This document shows, piece by piece, positions 43,477-54,016 of a stretch of DNA of 64,000 nucleotides. A program made the position numbers and the translations under genes. The stretch is from Paenibacillus sp. 481 (GTDB lineage: Bacteria > Bacillota > Bacilli > Paenibacillales > Paenibacillaceae). The notes under the pieces were generated by a model. That model was not told the origin of the DNA. It did not search any database and was given only the letters and a program-made list of their open reading frames with translations. How positions within the stretch are numbered: the stretch's first letter is position 1; each line of letters begins with the position of its first letter. Where the stretch lies: NCBI RefSeq assembly GCF_021223605.1, contig NZ_CP075175.1:1654001-1718000 (forward strand), given 5' to 3'.

Positions 43477-46257
43477 ATGAAATCTCACAAACGCATTACC
43501 GTAATCGCCAAACTGCTTATCGTGTCGATGATCGCTTCGATGTTCAGTCTTAGCACAGCAGCAGCAGCGCCTACGGCAGAGTCCAACAAGTCTGAAGTGA
43601 GGTCCACTACGAACCAGACGATTACTGCCCTATCTGATGTCAGCAATTCTTATGCAGCTAAAGAAATTAACGAACTTGTTGCATCTGGAGTATTGTCCGG
43701 ATACCCGGATGGAAAGTTCTATCCTTTTATGAACATGACGCGGGCTGAGTTAGCGAAAACGGTTGTTAAAGCTTTGAAATTGGAGCCTAACGAGCAAGCT
43801 GCATCTCCATTTGCCGATGTTCCTAACGATGCATGGTACAAAGGTTATGTGGGCGCTATCGTCAAGAGCGGCATTGCGCAAGGAACTTCGTCCCGTACGT
43901 TTGCTCCAAACCAAAAAGTAACAAGAGAAGAGCTGGCGGTATTTTTCGTGCGTGCCCTAGGCATGAAAGACAAAGCCGACCAATGGAAGAGCAACAATGC
44001 TCCATTTAAAGATATGAACGATGTGTCATCTTGGGCAAAATCTTCGGTAACCTTTGCAGGTGAGATTGGTCTTATCCAAGGCGGAAAACAAACAGAGGGC
44101 GGAAACCAATTCTACCCACAGCTAAACAGCGATCGCCAAGCTTTGGCACGCTTAACATATGAATTGATGTTCAATAAAGATGCATTTACAAAAAAAGCGG
44201 ATGAAATCGTAAAGAACAAAACGAAATCGACGACAACATCCACATCGTCGTCATCCGATTCATCTAGCGACAGCGACTCTGACAACAGCATTTCCCAACC
44301 AACACTACCACCGGTAGCTTGCACAGCTGTAACAGAGATTACGAAGGATGGCTTCAAAGGCAATCGTTGTATCGATAAGCAAGGTACGTACGGGCCAACA
44401 GCTGAACTTGCAGCAGTTGCTACAATCGAAGGCGAATTGACTGTTAATGTACCTAATGTCACTTTGCAAAATATCGTTATTAAAGGCGACCTCATCATTG
44501 GCGAAGGCGTTGGCCAAGGTGATGTTACCCTTACCAACGTTAAGGTAGAAGGCAAAACCATTGTTAAGGGTGGCGGAAAAAACAGTATTCACCTTAACAA
44601 CTCTGTACTTGCTACGATCATTGTAGACAAGCGTACAGGCGATGTTCGTGTAGCGATTAACGACGGTACCAAAGTAGAATTGATTAGCTTGCAATCAGGC
44701 GCTATTTTGGATACAGCTCGTGGTCAAGTCACGAACGTGACGCTCGGCAGCAGCTTGCCACAAGCATCTACTGTTGAACTTAGAGGCACGTTTGAGACGG
44801 TAAATGTCGTCGCTTCGAACGTTCGTCTGCACTTGAACGCGAATGCAACTGTTGCATCGCTTGTTGTTGACGCTCCTTCAGCGATAACAGGTAACGGTAC
44901 GATTACATCTGCTCAGGTGAACCATGCTGGCGCAGTATTCAGCCAAGTTCCTGCTAACTGCCAAGGCTGTGAGAACTTGAGCACGTTTATCGTCGGTGGT
45001 CATATTGTCGATATCGCAAAATTGCCGCTGAAAAATATTAAAGTCGCATTCCGTGATATTGCAAACCCGACTATCGGAGAGGTTGTTGCTACAACAACGA
45101 CAAATGATGCTGGATACTACGAAGTTAAATTGCGTCCAGGCACATACTCCGCTGAAGTATCTGGCGATGGATTTATTAATACGCACTTTACTGTAGTCGT
45201 TGCAAGCAATGGTTACGTATGGAACGAATCACCAGAAACGGCTATTCGCTTAGCTGGGGAAGAAGAAGTTCGTGTCGTTCTGTCTTGGGGAGAAAAGCCT
45301 GTCGATTTAGATTCACATCTTATCGGTCCAGGTGTAGACGGCGAACGCTTCCACACATTCTTTGACAACAGACAATACAAGCGCAATGGACAGTTGTACG
45401 TGGACTTGGATCACGATGATGTAACGGCATACGGTCCAGAGACGACAACAATTCGTAAACAGACAGCAGGAACTTACCGTTTCTACGTTCATAACTTTAG
45501 TGGTGAATCAAACCTTGAAGAGCAAGAACGTTCGGATACCGTTGTGCAAGTATATCAAGGATCCGCAAGCACACCTGCAAAAACGTTCACGTTAGAGAAG
45601 AACGCTTTGCAATCTTTGAACACGCATCGTTACTGGGTTGCTTTTGAAATGACCGTTAACGCGGATGGAACCATTTCTTACAACGAAGTGAATACATTCC
45701 ATGATGATGATAAAGAAATAAAAGGACCGGATGAATCTGATGTCACAGTCACGAGTTCTGTGTACTCCTTAAATTCCTTTAACGGCACGATTTCTGGCAT
45801 GTCAACAAACACGACTGTAGCAGAATTGAAGCAGGATATTCATCCTGTGAATCCTCAAGCTAAAGTACAAATTGAGAGTGCAAACGGCACGTTGCGCACA
45901 GACAGTGATTTCGTCCAAGACGGCGATAAACTATCTGTTATCTCCGCTAACGGTCAAAACATACTAGAATATCGCCTGATCGTACCTGCAGTACTTGTTG
46001 AAGCTGCACAACCTACCGTGGCAGAGGCGGTCTATCTAAAGGCCGGCCAATTTACGTTCACAGCTGAGCCTGACGCTTGGATCGAAATTAAGGATGCAAA
46101 TAACAATCTTGTTATTGCTCCCCTGTGCGATAGTAGCGGTCAATGTACAGTAGACACTTTCTATTTCAACGGTTACGTAGGCCAACAATTATTTTTAACT
46201 GCTCATGTAAATGGTAAGCTTCGTAGTAAGGTCTCTACGATTATTGTAAAAGAGTAA
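43477..46257 (+). CDS. SLH-domain surface protein with beta-solenoid and DUF2135-like domain
   Basis: Cell-wall-anchored protein of 926 aa. I start at ATG 43477, after AAAGGGG, where a signal peptide (about 1-31) begins. Three S-layer-homology motifs follow (about 50-235, for example GVLSGYPDGKFYPFMNMTRA), which bind pyruvylated secondary wall polymer. After a Ser-rich linker, residues 300-470 form a beta-solenoid (GELTVNVPNVTLQNIVIKGD, then GDVTLTNVKVEGKTIVKGGG). A carboxypeptidase-regulatory-like domain (about 504-575) and a YfaP/DUF2135-like module (about 598-728, VDLDSHLIGPG) follow. The solenoid is shared with the SLH protein at 55623. Function unknown. Confidence 0.85.
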   Translation: MKSHKRITVIAKLLIVSMIASMFSLSTAAAAPTAESNKSEVRSTTNQTITALSDVSNSYAAKEINELVASGVLSGYPDGKFYPFMNMTRAELAKTVVKALKLEPNEQAASPFADVPNDAWYKGYVGAIVKSGIAQGTSSRTFAPNQKVTREELAVFFVRALGMKDKADQWKSNNAPFKDMNDVSSWAKSSVTFAGEIGLIQGGKQTEGGNQFYPQLNSDRQALARLTYELMFNKDAFTKKADEIVKNKTKSTTTSTSSSSDSSSDSDSDNSISQPTLPPVACTAVTEITKDGFKGNRCIDKQGTYGPTAELAAVATIEGELTVNVPNVTLQNIVIKGDLIIGEGVGQGDVTLTNVKVEGKTIVKGGGKNSIHLNNSVLATIIVDKRTGDVRVAINDGTKVELISLQSGAILDTARGQVTNVTLGSSLPQASTVELRGTFETVNVVASNVRLHLNANATVASLVVDAPSAITGNGTITSAQVNHAGAVFSQVPANCQGCENLSTFIVGGHIVDIAKLPLKNIKVAFRDIANPTIGEVVATTTTNDAGYYEVKLRPGTYSAEVSGDGFINTHFTVVVASNGYVWNESPETAIRLAGEEEVRVVLSWGEKPVDLDSHLIGPGVDGERFHTFFDNRQYKRNGQLYVDLDHDDVTAYGPETTTIRKQTAGTYRFYVHNFSGESNLEEQERSDTVVQVYQGSASTPAKTFTLEKNALQSLNTHRYWVAFEMTVNADGTISYNEVNTFHDDDKEIKGPDESDVTVTSSVYSLNSFNGTISGMSTNTTVAELKQDIHPVNPQAKVQIESANGTLRTDSDFVQDGDKLSVISANGQNILEYRLIVPAVLVEAAQPTVAEAVYLKAGQFTFTAEPDAWIEIKDANNNLVIAPLCDSSGQCTVDTFYFNGYVGQQLFLTAHVNGKLRSKVSTIIVKE

Positions 46258-46293
46258 CACCATCCAACCAGAAGTAACAACGTCTGAACTTTA

Positions 46294-46345
46294 AAAGAGG
46301 GGTGTCTCCACTGTCATTCAAAATGACGGCGGGACACCCCTCTTT
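46294..46345. terminator. Bidirectional terminator after the SLH gene
   Basis: Perfect 13-bp stem (46294-46306 with 46333-46345) with an inner hairpin TGTCATT/AATGACGG and T-runs on either side. Confidence 0.85.
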
Positions 46346-46498
46346 CCATATTGGCGAACAAAAAAGGTTCTTTCTTGCGTGGCGGAGGTCCAATGACGCA
46401 ACCCCTATGCAGTCCCTCATTAGTTACGCGCCTAATGCGGACTTTCGATCCGCTATTTCGCTCTTTTTACAGCTTATGGGAGATCCCAGTCCTACATC

Positions 46499-46822
46499 TT
46501 ATTTAGACTCAACGTCGCCAAAAAACATTTCGTAGGCAAGCGCTGTCTGCACACGAGATTCCTCTTCCGTTAGCTTACGTACGAGCACCATTTCAACTTC
46601 AGTAGTTTCCTCACCTTGCGCATTAATTTGCGCCGTCGAAGCCGTAATCCGAACGATCGCCGTAGCTACGTTGCTCGGTGTGTACGCAATAACCTTTTGC
46701 CCAGTCGGAAAAATACGTAGTCCCGATTTTTTCATGTTGCCGCGCCCATTTTCCAACAACTCTACTAGCTCTTGCTCTGTCTTAAATTTGCATACCGAAT
46801 TAAACTCCGTTTGAAATCCCAT
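46499..46822 (-). CDS. Small conserved protein of unknown function
   Basis: 107-aa cytoplasmic protein that I do not recognise. It has FKTEQELVELLENG, then GLRIFPTGQKVIAYTPSNVA and VEMVLVRKLTEEESRVQTAL, an alpha/beta pattern without TM segments or catalytic motifs. Start ATG 46822 follows GAGGAGC. It lies alone between the SLH terminator and a divergent secreted protein gene. A coding role is supported by its good ribosome binding site. Confidence 0.65.
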   Translation of the reverse strand: MGFQTEFNSVCKFKTEQELVELLENGRGNMKKSGLRIFPTGQKVIAYTPSNVATAIVRITASTAQINAQGEETTEVEMVLVRKLTEEESRVQTALAYEMFFGDVESK

Positions 46823-46919
46823 CGTATTCGCTCCTCGTTGTTATATTGTCGTACTTCTATTGAATCATGAAGGCGGACGGTTGACAAATCGTAGGGCAAC
46901 CATAGTCGCTTCCAAATCA

Positions 46920-46949
46920 TTGACAAATCCATATGGAAAGGTTTACATT
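46920..46949 (+). promoter_or_regulatory. Candidate sigma-A promoter for the SH3 protein gene
   Basis: A perfect -35 TTGACA (46920-46925), an 18-bp spacer and a weak -10 TACATT (46944-46949), about 50 bp before the start at 46998. Confidence 0.4.
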
Positions 46950-46997
46950 TCCTTTAGATATCTAATTTCATTTTGATAAGGGGAGATATTCAACAAT

Positions 46998-48389
46998 ATG
47001 CAAAATTGGTTCTGGCGCCCATACGGGAGTACATTTAAACAAAATATGTTGTGCACGCTTGCGGTTGTCACACTCGTGGCAATGCTATTTACGCCCGCAC
47101 ATGCAGATGCTGATGCATCTGGAGCAAGATATTCGTTCTCTATTAAAGACGTAAATGGGAAACAGCATACCGTATCCATACGTTCTGATGACGAAGTTGT
47201 GGAAAAAACGACCGATCATATTGCTGCATTTGCCGACCGTGGTGACACGATTTACTCAGGCGTATATTATTTTACGGTCAACGGAACACCGCAAAATACG
47301 CCTATTGCTGACGACACATCGATTTCCATTAATCCGAAAAAGCCTTACATTCACAAAGTTACCTCACATAAAGCGAACACCCCTGATCTTATCGTGGTTG
47401 GGACGTACGCAACTTCAAGCAGTTATACATTTGAAACGTTCTGTATTGTAAATGGTCAAATCAAAAGATTAAACCTATACAATTCTTATTTAAAAAAGTA
47501 TGACACAGAAGGATACTCCGCCAATCTCAAAATGAAAAATGTAGCTTCAGCTCATTTTCAAACGGTTAGCTTTCAAAATGCGGACCCTAATGGATGGTTC
47601 TTCGACACGTGGAAATTAGACTTGAAAAAGTTGACGCTGACACCTGTGGTCACTGCTTATTACGGTGGTGAATCTAACTCAATTCGGAAAGGTAGCTTTG
47701 CAGAAGGAGAAGCTCATGTCAATCGTTATAAGAAAGAAGCTAACTATTTCGTCGATCATCTATCTGCATTGAACACCATTACCGTACAAGCTAATCAAGC
47801 CGCATTGTACAAATCGGCAAGCATAACATCTCCCAAGCTAGCTGTGCTGAAAAAGGGAGACAAGGTTACTCGCCTGAATGATCATGGTCCATTTTTGAAA
47901 GTTTCTTACAAAGGTAAGATTGGCTACATCACAAACACAGCTTTAAAGCCACAGCCGCTTCCAATCGGCAAAAAGCTCATTATTGATAAACATTTCGCAC
48001 CTAAGATTAAGACAGGAATTATAAATGGGTTGAATATTAAGTTAGGCATATCGCCAGAAGTGGCCACTGCTCAATTTGGCCCTCTAGTGAGACAAGTTGA
48101 GGCGGAGGGCGGCTATACGAACGTTTACAAAAAGCTGCCGCATGTCGAAATCGCTTTTGATGGCCAACATAACGATCAACTACACTATGTCAGCATTAAT
48201 CGCGCTGCGTTACCTAAAGAAACGATTGCTTCCATTAAGAAAAAGCTTGGAAAACCAGCCAATGAAGGCCCAGACGATATGGGTTCTGATTATGTGATCA
48301 GTTATGAGTATGGAAAAAGACATGTGAGTTTCTATGCACCAACAGCGTCTTCGCCAATCCATCGTGTTTTTATTAGAGCGTACTATTAA
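46998..48389 (+). CDS. Secreted protein with bacterial SH3 domain
   Basis: Exported 463-aa protein. The N-terminus holds a signal peptide (about 18-37, cleavage near PAHADA). A bacterial SH3 domain is seen at about 257-315 (ANQAALYKSASITSPKLAVL, then GKIGYITNTALK), which binds peptidoglycan peptides. Residues 320-463 form an unassigned alpha/beta module (GLNIKLGISPEVATAQFGPL; ASIKKKLGKPANEGPDDMGS) of the SmpA/DUF4309-like kind. A cell-wall role is inferred. Start ATG 46998 follows AAGGGGAGA. Confidence 0.72.
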   Translation: MQNWFWRPYGSTFKQNMLCTLAVVTLVAMLFTPAHADADASGARYSFSIKDVNGKQHTVSIRSDDEVVEKTTDHIAAFADRGDTIYSGVYYFTVNGTPQNTPIADDTSISINPKKPYIHKVTSHKANTPDLIVVGTYATSSSYTFETFCIVNGQIKRLNLYNSYLKKYDTEGYSANLKMKNVASAHFQTVSFQNADPNGWFFDTWKLDLKKLTLTPVVTAYYGGESNSIRKGSFAEGEAHVNRYKKEANYFVDHLSALNTITVQANQAALYKSASITSPKLAVLKKGDKVTRLNDHGPFLKVSYKGKIGYITNTALKPQPLPIGKKLIIDKHFAPKIKTGIINGLNIKLGISPEVATAQFGPLVRQVEAEGGYTNVYKKLPHVEIAFDGQHNDQLHYVSINRAALPKETIASIKKKLGKPANEGPDDMGSDYVISYEYGKRHVSFYAPTASSPIHRVFIRAYY

Positions 48390-48395
48390 TAATAA

Positions 48396-48440
48396 AAAAG
48401 GAGTAGGCCCCCCCTTTCTCTGGGTTTGCCTACTCCTTTT
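48396..48440. terminator. Bidirectional terminator between the SH3 gene and ddl
   Basis: Perfect 13-bp stem (48396-48408 with 48428-48440) with A- and T-runs at its ends, between convergent genes. Confidence 0.9.
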
Positions 48441-48522
48441 AAATAAATCCGCATCTCGTCTAGCGCTTGCTATTCCAATTGAATAAGCTTCCAATCGTGT
48501 GGCCCTTGCTACGCCACTCGCA

Positions 48523-49635
48523 TTACGCGTTCTCGTATTGCAGCCCTTGCTTCGCCTCGAAGCGATCCATCGCCAATTGCAGCAGTCGGTCAAGCAGCTC
48601 GTTATACGGCAGCCCTGACTCTTTCCACATTTGCGGGTACATACTGAAAGGCGTAAAGCCTGGCAGCGTGTTCACCTCATTAATGAACACCTGCATATCA
48701 GAGCGGCGCACGAAGAAGTCTACGCGCGATAGGCCCGAACCATCAATCGCTCGATACGCTGTAACCGCCATCTGGCGAATGCTTTCCAGCAACGCATCTT
48801 CGATCGGTGCTGGAATGACCATTTGCGACTTGCCGTCCAAGTACTTCGCCTTATAATCGTAGAACTCGTTCGAAGATACGATTTCGCCTGGCAAAGAACC
48901 TTGCGGCTCATCGTTGCCGAGCACACTCACTTCGATTTCACGCGCGTCGACGAACTCTTCGACGACGATCTTGCGGTCGTAACGAAGGGCGAACTGTACC
49001 GCCTCAATAAGTTCCTGACGGTTGCGTGCCTTAGAAATACCAACCGAAGAGCCTAGATTCGCAGGCTTCACGAAGCACGGATAGCCAAGCTCCGCTTCCA
49101 TCTTCGCTAAGAGAGCGTCTTGCTCCTTCTCCCATTGCACGCGGATAAAATCGGTATATTTACACTGCGGCAGCCCCGCATGTGTGAACAACTGCTTCAT
49201 AACAGCCTTATCCATCCCTGTTGCCGATGCAAGTACGCCAGCACCTACATAAGGCACGTTCGCCATTTCGAACAAGCCTTGAATGGTACCATCTTCACCG
49301 TACGTGCCGTGCAGCAACGGGAACATAACGTCCACGCCACTGGATACAGCATCGCCAGAAGCGGCGCGATCCAAGTTCGCGAACAGCATCGCCATCGCTT
49401 GAACGGTACGTCCTTCGCCAGATTCAAGCGTCAGCTCTTCCTTGTTAGCAAATGGCTCGTGGCGAGTGTCGCCAACACGCCATTGACCTTGCTTCGTAAT
49501 GTAAAAAGGAATAATTTCGTATTTGTCATAGTTAAATTCTTGCATAACAGCAAACGCCGTAGACAAAGATACCTCGTGTTCGCCCGATTTGCCGCCGTAA
49601 ACTAAGCCGACGCGCATTCTCTCCTGTTGTCCCAT
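48523..49635 (-). CDS. ddl: D-alanine--D-alanine ligase
   Basis: ATP-grasp enzyme of 370 aa that makes the D-Ala-D-Ala dipeptide for peptidoglycan. Ddl motifs are intact: YGGKSGEHEVSLSTA at the N-terminus, LLHGTYGEDGTIQG, the ATP-site lysine in CFVKPANLGSSVGISKA, the omega loop SNEFYDYKAKY and the magnesium-site FINEVNTLPGFTPFSMYP. The Tyr in the omega loop predicts D-Ala-D-Ala rather than D-Ala-D-Lac activity. Start ATG 49635 follows GGAGGG. It stands between the SH3-domain and amidase genes. Confidence 0.95.
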   Translation of the reverse strand: MGQQERMRVGLVYGGKSGEHEVSLSTAFAVMQEFNYDKYEIIPFYITKQGQWRVGDTRHEPFANKEELTLESGEGRTVQAMAMLFANLDRAASGDAVSSGVDVMFPLLHGTYGEDGTIQGLFEMANVPYVGAGVLASATGMDKAVMKQLFTHAGLPQCKYTDFIRVQWEKEQDALLAKMEAELGYPCFVKPANLGSSVGISKARNRQELIEAVQFALRYDRKIVVEEFVDAREIEVSVLGNDEPQGSLPGEIVSSNEFYDYKAKYLDGKSQMVIPAPIEDALLESIRQMAVTAYRAIDGSGLSRVDFFVRRSDMQVFINEVNTLPGFTPFSMYPQMWKESGLPYNELLDRLLQLAMDRFEAKQGLQYENA

Positions 49636-49706
49636 AAGTCCCTCCGTCGGCGCAGAAGCGCCTGTTCTTCTCTATCAGACGCCGCACAATAAACTGAACT
49701 TGTTCA

Positions 49707-50714
49707 TCAGAAAGCGTCTACGATATGGAGGAAGCGATATTGTGTCGCTCCTGTCCATGCATATGAATCTTGATAGTCCCAATAGCGATGTCTGCTATTG
49801 GTTGTGTGCGCATTTACTAGTGGCATCCCGCTCTTATCAAAACTGGTCACAATAGAGTTATGTTGATAATGGCCATTACCGTCCCAATCATAAGCAATGA
49901 TATCCCCGAGCTGCAAATCACTCGCACGAGACACCACCGTCGCCCGTAAGCCCGCCTCATTATACGTGAGGAGACGCTCCAAGCTATCGGCAACTGCCCA
50001 ACTGTAACTCCAAGCTTCACGACCGTTTACCATGCCTTTATACCACCAGCCCGTTTCCCTCCTACCAGTATAATTCATCGGCGCACCGCCTGCAAAGAGA
50101 CATTGCGAAACGTAATTCGTACAATCGTCCTCAAAAGACAAGAAGCGCGGATTCGCTTCGTTCCACCACTGTTCAGCATACTCTACAGCCTTCTCACGAA
50201 GATACGGAATCGAACGAGCAGACCTAGCCCCTCTTAGTACATCCGTATTCAAAAATGGCTGTGCACGCCCTGAGCGCATCGAATGCTCATCTCTGCCTGG
50301 AATTGAACTCCCCTTCATGCGCATGCTATGACGTTCCGGCACGACTGCCTCAACACGAGAAACGACCCAACCACTCCCTTCATTTGTAATGGTAAGCCGT
50401 TCACGCTCAATCCGCTCCTCTACGATCTGCAATCCACGCTGCTCGCAATTGCGCTGGATATGAAATTCAACATCCGCGATAACTTCGTTCTCTCCTTCAC
50501 GAGCTTTCATAAGCTTTGCTTTTGTTTCACTCTTCAGTGGGGTTGTTCCTCTTTCTCGATACCAACCCTTCAAACGTTTTGCGCGCTCACTCGCTTTTAA
50601 CACGTACTCCAAATCTTCAATTGGAGCTTGCAGAGCATGGTTTCGGTCATCTACTTCGTTCCGATTATATTGGTCTACATATAAATAGAGCGTGTTTTTC
50701 CATTCCTGCCGCAT
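49707..50714 (-). CDS. Amidase-domain protein (Amidase_6, CHAP-like)
   Basis: Protein of 335 aa with no signal peptide. I start at ATG 50714, after AAGGAGG; the upstream frame lacks a site. The N-terminal 165 residues are unassigned, with RERLTITNEGSGWVVSRVEA. The C-terminal domain (about 168-330) is a papain-like Amidase_6: YAEQWWNEANPRFLSFEDDC with the candidate catalytic cysteine, followed by the histidine in GHYQHNSIVTS. Such domains are common in Paenibacillus and Clostridia. Substrate not known. Confidence 0.78.
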   Translation of the reverse strand: MRQEWKNTLYLYVDQYNRNEVDDRNHALQAPIEDLEYVLKASERAKRLKGWYRERGTTPLKSETKAKLMKAREGENEVIADVEFHIQRNCEQRGLQIVEERIERERLTITNEGSGWVVSRVEAVVPERHSMRMKGSSIPGRDEHSMRSGRAQPFLNTDVLRGARSARSIPYLREKAVEYAEQWWNEANPRFLSFEDDCTNYVSQCLFAGGAPMNYTGRRETGWWYKGMVNGREAWSYSWAVADSLERLLTYNEAGLRATVVSRASDLQLGDIIAYDWDGNGHYQHNSIVTSFDKSGMPLVNAHTTNSRHRYWDYQDSYAWTGATQYRFLHIVDAF

Positions 50715-50865
50715 GACGAAGGCCTCCTTGTCCAACATGCCGCACCGAGTCTCAAGTGGAACTGGCCTGTCCTTAGACGCGCGGCAATTTTGTATCATTG
50801 TATGCACGTAAGCTTGGGTACATGTCGCTTAAGCATGTTTAGGCATTTTTTTGCAGCAAAATCTC

Positions 50866-50894
50866 TTTACGCTCTTCAAAGAAAGCGCTATACT
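50866..50894 (+). promoter_or_regulatory. acnA promoter with overlapping cre-like site
   Basis: -35 TTTACG (50866-50871), a 17-bp spacer and -10 TATACT (50889-50894). The spacer contains AGAAAGCGCTATAC, close to the CcpA cre consensus, so carbon catabolite repression is likely. Confidence 0.6.
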
Positions 50895-50912
50895 GGAGAG
50901 GTAAAGACTAAA

Positions 50913-50939
50913 ATGAAATAAGGTTTCATCTAGTGAAAC
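50913..50939. promoter_or_regulatory. Three alternating half-sites in the acnA leader
   Basis: TGAAA (50914-50918), TTTCA (50924-50928) and TGAAA (50934-50938) are spaced exactly 10 bp, forming two overlapping 17-bp palindromes just downstream of the expected transcription start. Confidence 0.5.
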
Positions 50940-51050
50940 AAATAGAAGGTGGAACCGAGGAAACTACCTTTTCCGGAACTTTTAACATCTTTAACTACAT
51001 CAATTACCAACAGAACCTATCGAACACACAACCATGAAGGAGGTTTCACT

Positions 51051-53777
51051 ATGGCAAGAAAAGATGCTTACTCTACAGCTCGCGAACTTAACGTTGGCGG
51101 CACATCGTATCGTTATTACAGCTTAGAAGCGCTTGAGGCACAAGGATTCAACTCGTTATCCAAACTGCCATTTTCAATTAAGGTATTGTTAGAGGCTGCT
51201 GTACGCCAATTTGACGGCCTCGCTATTACGCAAGAGCACGTTAACCAGATTGCAAACTGGGCTGACGGACGTGATGAGAACAAGGAAATTCCGTTCATTC
51301 CAGCACGTATCGTTCTGCAAGACTTTACAGGCGTTCCGGTTGTCGTTGATTTGGCGGCAATGCGTGATACGGTGAAAAAAGCGGGCGGCGATCCGAAGCG
51401 TATTAATCCGCTCGTGCCGGTCGATCTCGTTATCGACCACTCGGTCATGGTTGATGCGTTCGGTACGAAAGACGCGCTAGAATACAACATGAACGTTGAA
51501 TTTGAGCGTAACGAAGAGCGTTACCGCTTCCTTCGCTGGGCACAAACAGCGTTCGATAACTTCCGTGCTGTACCTCCAGCAACAGGTATCGTACACCAAG
51601 TTAACTTGGAGTATTTGGCTTCCGTTGCTGCTACTAAATCGGTAGACGGCGTAACTGAAGTGTTCCCTGACTCCCTTGTTGGTACAGATTCACATACGAC
51701 GATGATCAACGGCCTTGGCGTCGTTGGCTGGGGCGTAGGTGGTATCGAGGCAGAGGCAGGCATGCTTGGACAGCCACTTTACTTCGTGACACCTGAAGTT
51801 ATCGGTTTCAAATTGACAGGCACATTGGCTGAAGGCTCCACAGCGACTGACTTGGCATTGACGGTTACGCAAATCTTGCGTAAGAAGGGCGTCGTTGGTA
51901 AGTTTGTTGAGTTCTATGGTCCCGGCTTGGCAAATATCGGCTTGGCAGACCGCGCAACAGTAGCTAACATGGCTCCTGAGTACGGTGCTACAGTCGGATT
52001 CTTCCCAGTCGACACAGAGACGTTGAACTACATGCGCAGCACAGGCCGTTCCGAAGAGCAAATCGCGCTCGTTGAAGCGTACTATAAAGCACAAGGCATG
52101 TTCCGCACAGCGGAAACGCCAGATCCTACCTTCACTGACGTACTTGAGCTTGACTTGAGCACAATCGTGCCGAGCTTGGCAGGACCTAAACGTCCACAAG
52201 ACCGTGTCGAGCTGACTGATATGAAGAAATCGTTTAACGATATCATTCGCACGCCGATCGATAAAGGCGGCTACGGCTTGAGCGAAGAAAAGATCGCGCA
52301 AACCGCTCCGGTTGAGCATCCAAACGGAGAAGTAAGCCAATTGCCTACTGGTGCGGTCGTTATCGCAGCGATTACGAGCTGTACGAATACGTCCAACCCG
52401 AGCGTTATGATCGGTGCAGGCTTAGTCGCGAAGAAAGCAGCAGAGCGCGGCTTGCGCAAGCCAGCATACGTGAAGAGCAGCTTGACGCCAGGTTCCTTGG
52501 TCGTTACAGAATATTTGAACAAAGCAGGCTTGATCGAGCCGTTGGAAGCACTCGGCTTCCACGTAGCTGGCTACGGCTGCGCAACGTGTATCGGTAACTC
52601 CGGTCCATTGCCAGATGAAGTGGGCAAAGCAATTGCGGACAACGATATGACGGTAGCAGCTGTATTGTCTGGTAACCGTAACTTTGAAGGCCGTGTGCAT
52701 GCACAAGTCAAAGCGAACTACCTTGCTTCGCCGCCGCTTGTTGTTGCTTATGCATTGGCTGGTACAGTTAACATCGATATGGCGAGCGAGCCAATCGGAT
52801 ACGACACGAACAATGAGCCTGTGTACTTGAAAGACATTTGGCCAACTTCGGATGAAATTAAGCAAGCGGTCGCTGCAGCGATTACACCGCAAATGTTCCG
52901 TGATAAATACGAGAACGTGTTTACGCAAAATGAGCGTTGGAACGAGATTCCGGTTCCACAAGGCGAGTTGTACGAGTGGGATGAGAAATCAACTTACATC
53001 CAAAACCCACCGTTCTTCTCCAGCCTTGGTGACGGCTTGACGGACATCGCTGATATTAGAGGCGCTAAAGCGATGGCGTTGATGGGTGACTCCGTAACGA
53101 CGGACCACATCTCGCCAGCAGGTAACATTAAAGCTGACAGCCCTGGTGGATTGTACTTGACGGAGAACGGCGTGAAGAAAGAAGACTTCAACTCGTACGG
53201 CTCCCGTCGTGGTAATCACGAAGTGATGATGCGCGGTACGTTCGCTAACATCCGTATCCGTAACCAAGTGGCTCCAGGTACAGAAGGCGGCGTAACGACT
53301 TACTTGCCAACTGAAGAAGTGATGTCCATTTACGATGCTTCGATGAAATATCAAGCAGACGGTACTAACCTCGTCGTTATCGCAGGTAAAGAATACGGTA
53401 CAGGTAGTTCCCGTGACTGGGCTGCAAAAGGCACGTACTTGCTCGGCGTCAAAGCCGTTATTACGGAAAGCTTTGAGCGTATCCACCGCAGCAACTTGGT
53501 CGGCATGGGCGTACTGCCACTGCAATTCCAAGAAGGTCAAAGCTGGAAGACGCTCGGCATTACAGGTCGCGAAACGTTTGATATCGTAGGCTTGTCGAAT
53601 GATGTACAGCCTGGCCAATTGGTGCCAGTAACTGTAACACGCGAGGATGGCACACAGTTCGAATTTACAGCTATCGTTCGCCTCGACAGCTTGGTAGACG
53701 TGAACTACTACCACAATGGCGGTATCTTGCAAACGGTATTGCGCCAAATGATCGCTCAAGAAAGCGCTCATGCCTAA
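51051..53777 (+). CDS. acnA: Aconitate hydratase A
   Basis: TCA-cycle aconitase of 908 aa, converting citrate to isocitrate through a [4Fe-4S] cluster. I start at ATG 51051, 7 bp after AAGGAGG. Cluster ligands are visible: [19 protein letters not shown] and [14 protein letters not shown]. The active-site [20 protein letters not shown] region, the swivel-domain segments [13 protein letters not shown] and [11 protein letters not shown], and the end ([12 protein letters not shown]) are typical. The protein also acts as an RNA-binding regulator in Bacillus. A terminator closes the transcript. Confidence 0.97.
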   Translation: MARKDAYSTARELNVGGTSYRYYSLEALEAQGFNSLSKLPFSIKVLLEAAVRQFDGLAITQEHVNQIANWADGRDENKEIPFIPARIVLQDFTGVPVVVDLAAMRDTVKKAGGDPKRINPLVPVDLVIDHSVMVDAFGTKDALEYNMNVEFERNEERYRFLRWAQTAFDNFRAVPPATGIVHQVNLEYLASVAATKSVDGVTEVFPDSLVGTDSHTTMINGLGVVGWGVGGIEAEAGMLGQPLYFVTPEVIGFKLTGTLAEGSTATDLALTVTQILRKKGVVGKFVEFYGPGLANIGLADRATVANMAPEYGATVGFFPVDTETLNYMRSTGRSEEQIALVEAYYKAQGMFRTAETPDPTFTDVLELDLSTIVPSLAGPKRPQDRVELTDMKKSFNDIIRTPIDKGGYGLSEEKIAQTAPVEHPNGEVSQLPTGAVVIAAITSCTNTSNPSVMIGAGLVAKKAAERGLRKPAYVKSSLTPGSLVVTEYLNKAGLIEPLEALGFHVAGYGCATCIGNSGPLPDEVGKAIADNDMTVAAVLSGNRNFEGRVHAQVKANYLASPPLVVAYALAGTVNIDMASEPIGYDTNNEPVYLKDIWPTSDEIKQAVAAAITPQMFRDKYENVFTQNERWNEIPVPQGELYEWDEKSTYIQNPPFFSSLGDGLTDIADIRGAKAMALMGDSVTTDHISPAGNIKADSPGGLYLTENGVKKEDFNSYGSRRGNHEVMMRGTFANIRIRNQVAPGTEGGVTTYLPTEEVMSIYDASMKYQADGTNLVVIAGKEYGTGSSRDWAAKGTYLLGVKAVITESFERIHRSNLVGMGVLPLQFQEGQSWKTLGITGRETFDIVGLSNDVQPGQLVPVTVTREDGTQFEFTAIVRLDSLVDVNYYHNGGILQTVLRQMIAQESAHA

Positions 53778-53858
53778 TACTGAATGTTCTAACATGAAAC
53801 GCTAAACGCCTGATTATTGGAGCTTTAAAGCCGAAGATAACAGGTTAAAGCTACAAAG

Positions 53859-53896
53859 GCACTCGCAGTGGAACAGTCGCTGCGGGTGCTTTTTTT
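53859..53896 (+). terminator. Terminator of acnA
   Basis: 10-bp stem with one G-U pair (53859-53868 with 53880-53889), an 11-nt loop and seven T on the plus strand. Confidence 0.9.
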
Positions 53897-54016
53897 AATC
53901 ATAAGTGGAGTGGACGCCCCGCAAGAAAAGACTGCTATTTTTGTATACGACTGTTTTTCACTTCAATTAGGCTTTTGCATATGATGAGACATCCGATTGT
54001 TGCACGTTATGCATAC

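Larger units (their letters stand above)
50715..51050. other. 336-bp region carrying the acnA promoter and leader
   Basis: Holds a sigma-A-like promoter, a catabolite-repression-like site and three half-site repeats, listed separately. An open frame from 50949 is a non-coding extension of the acnA frame with no ribosome binding site. Confidence 0.6.

Noticed and set aside
51690-52340. Long antisense frames inside acnA
   Set aside because: They overlap a strongly supported aconitase frame and show no protein features.
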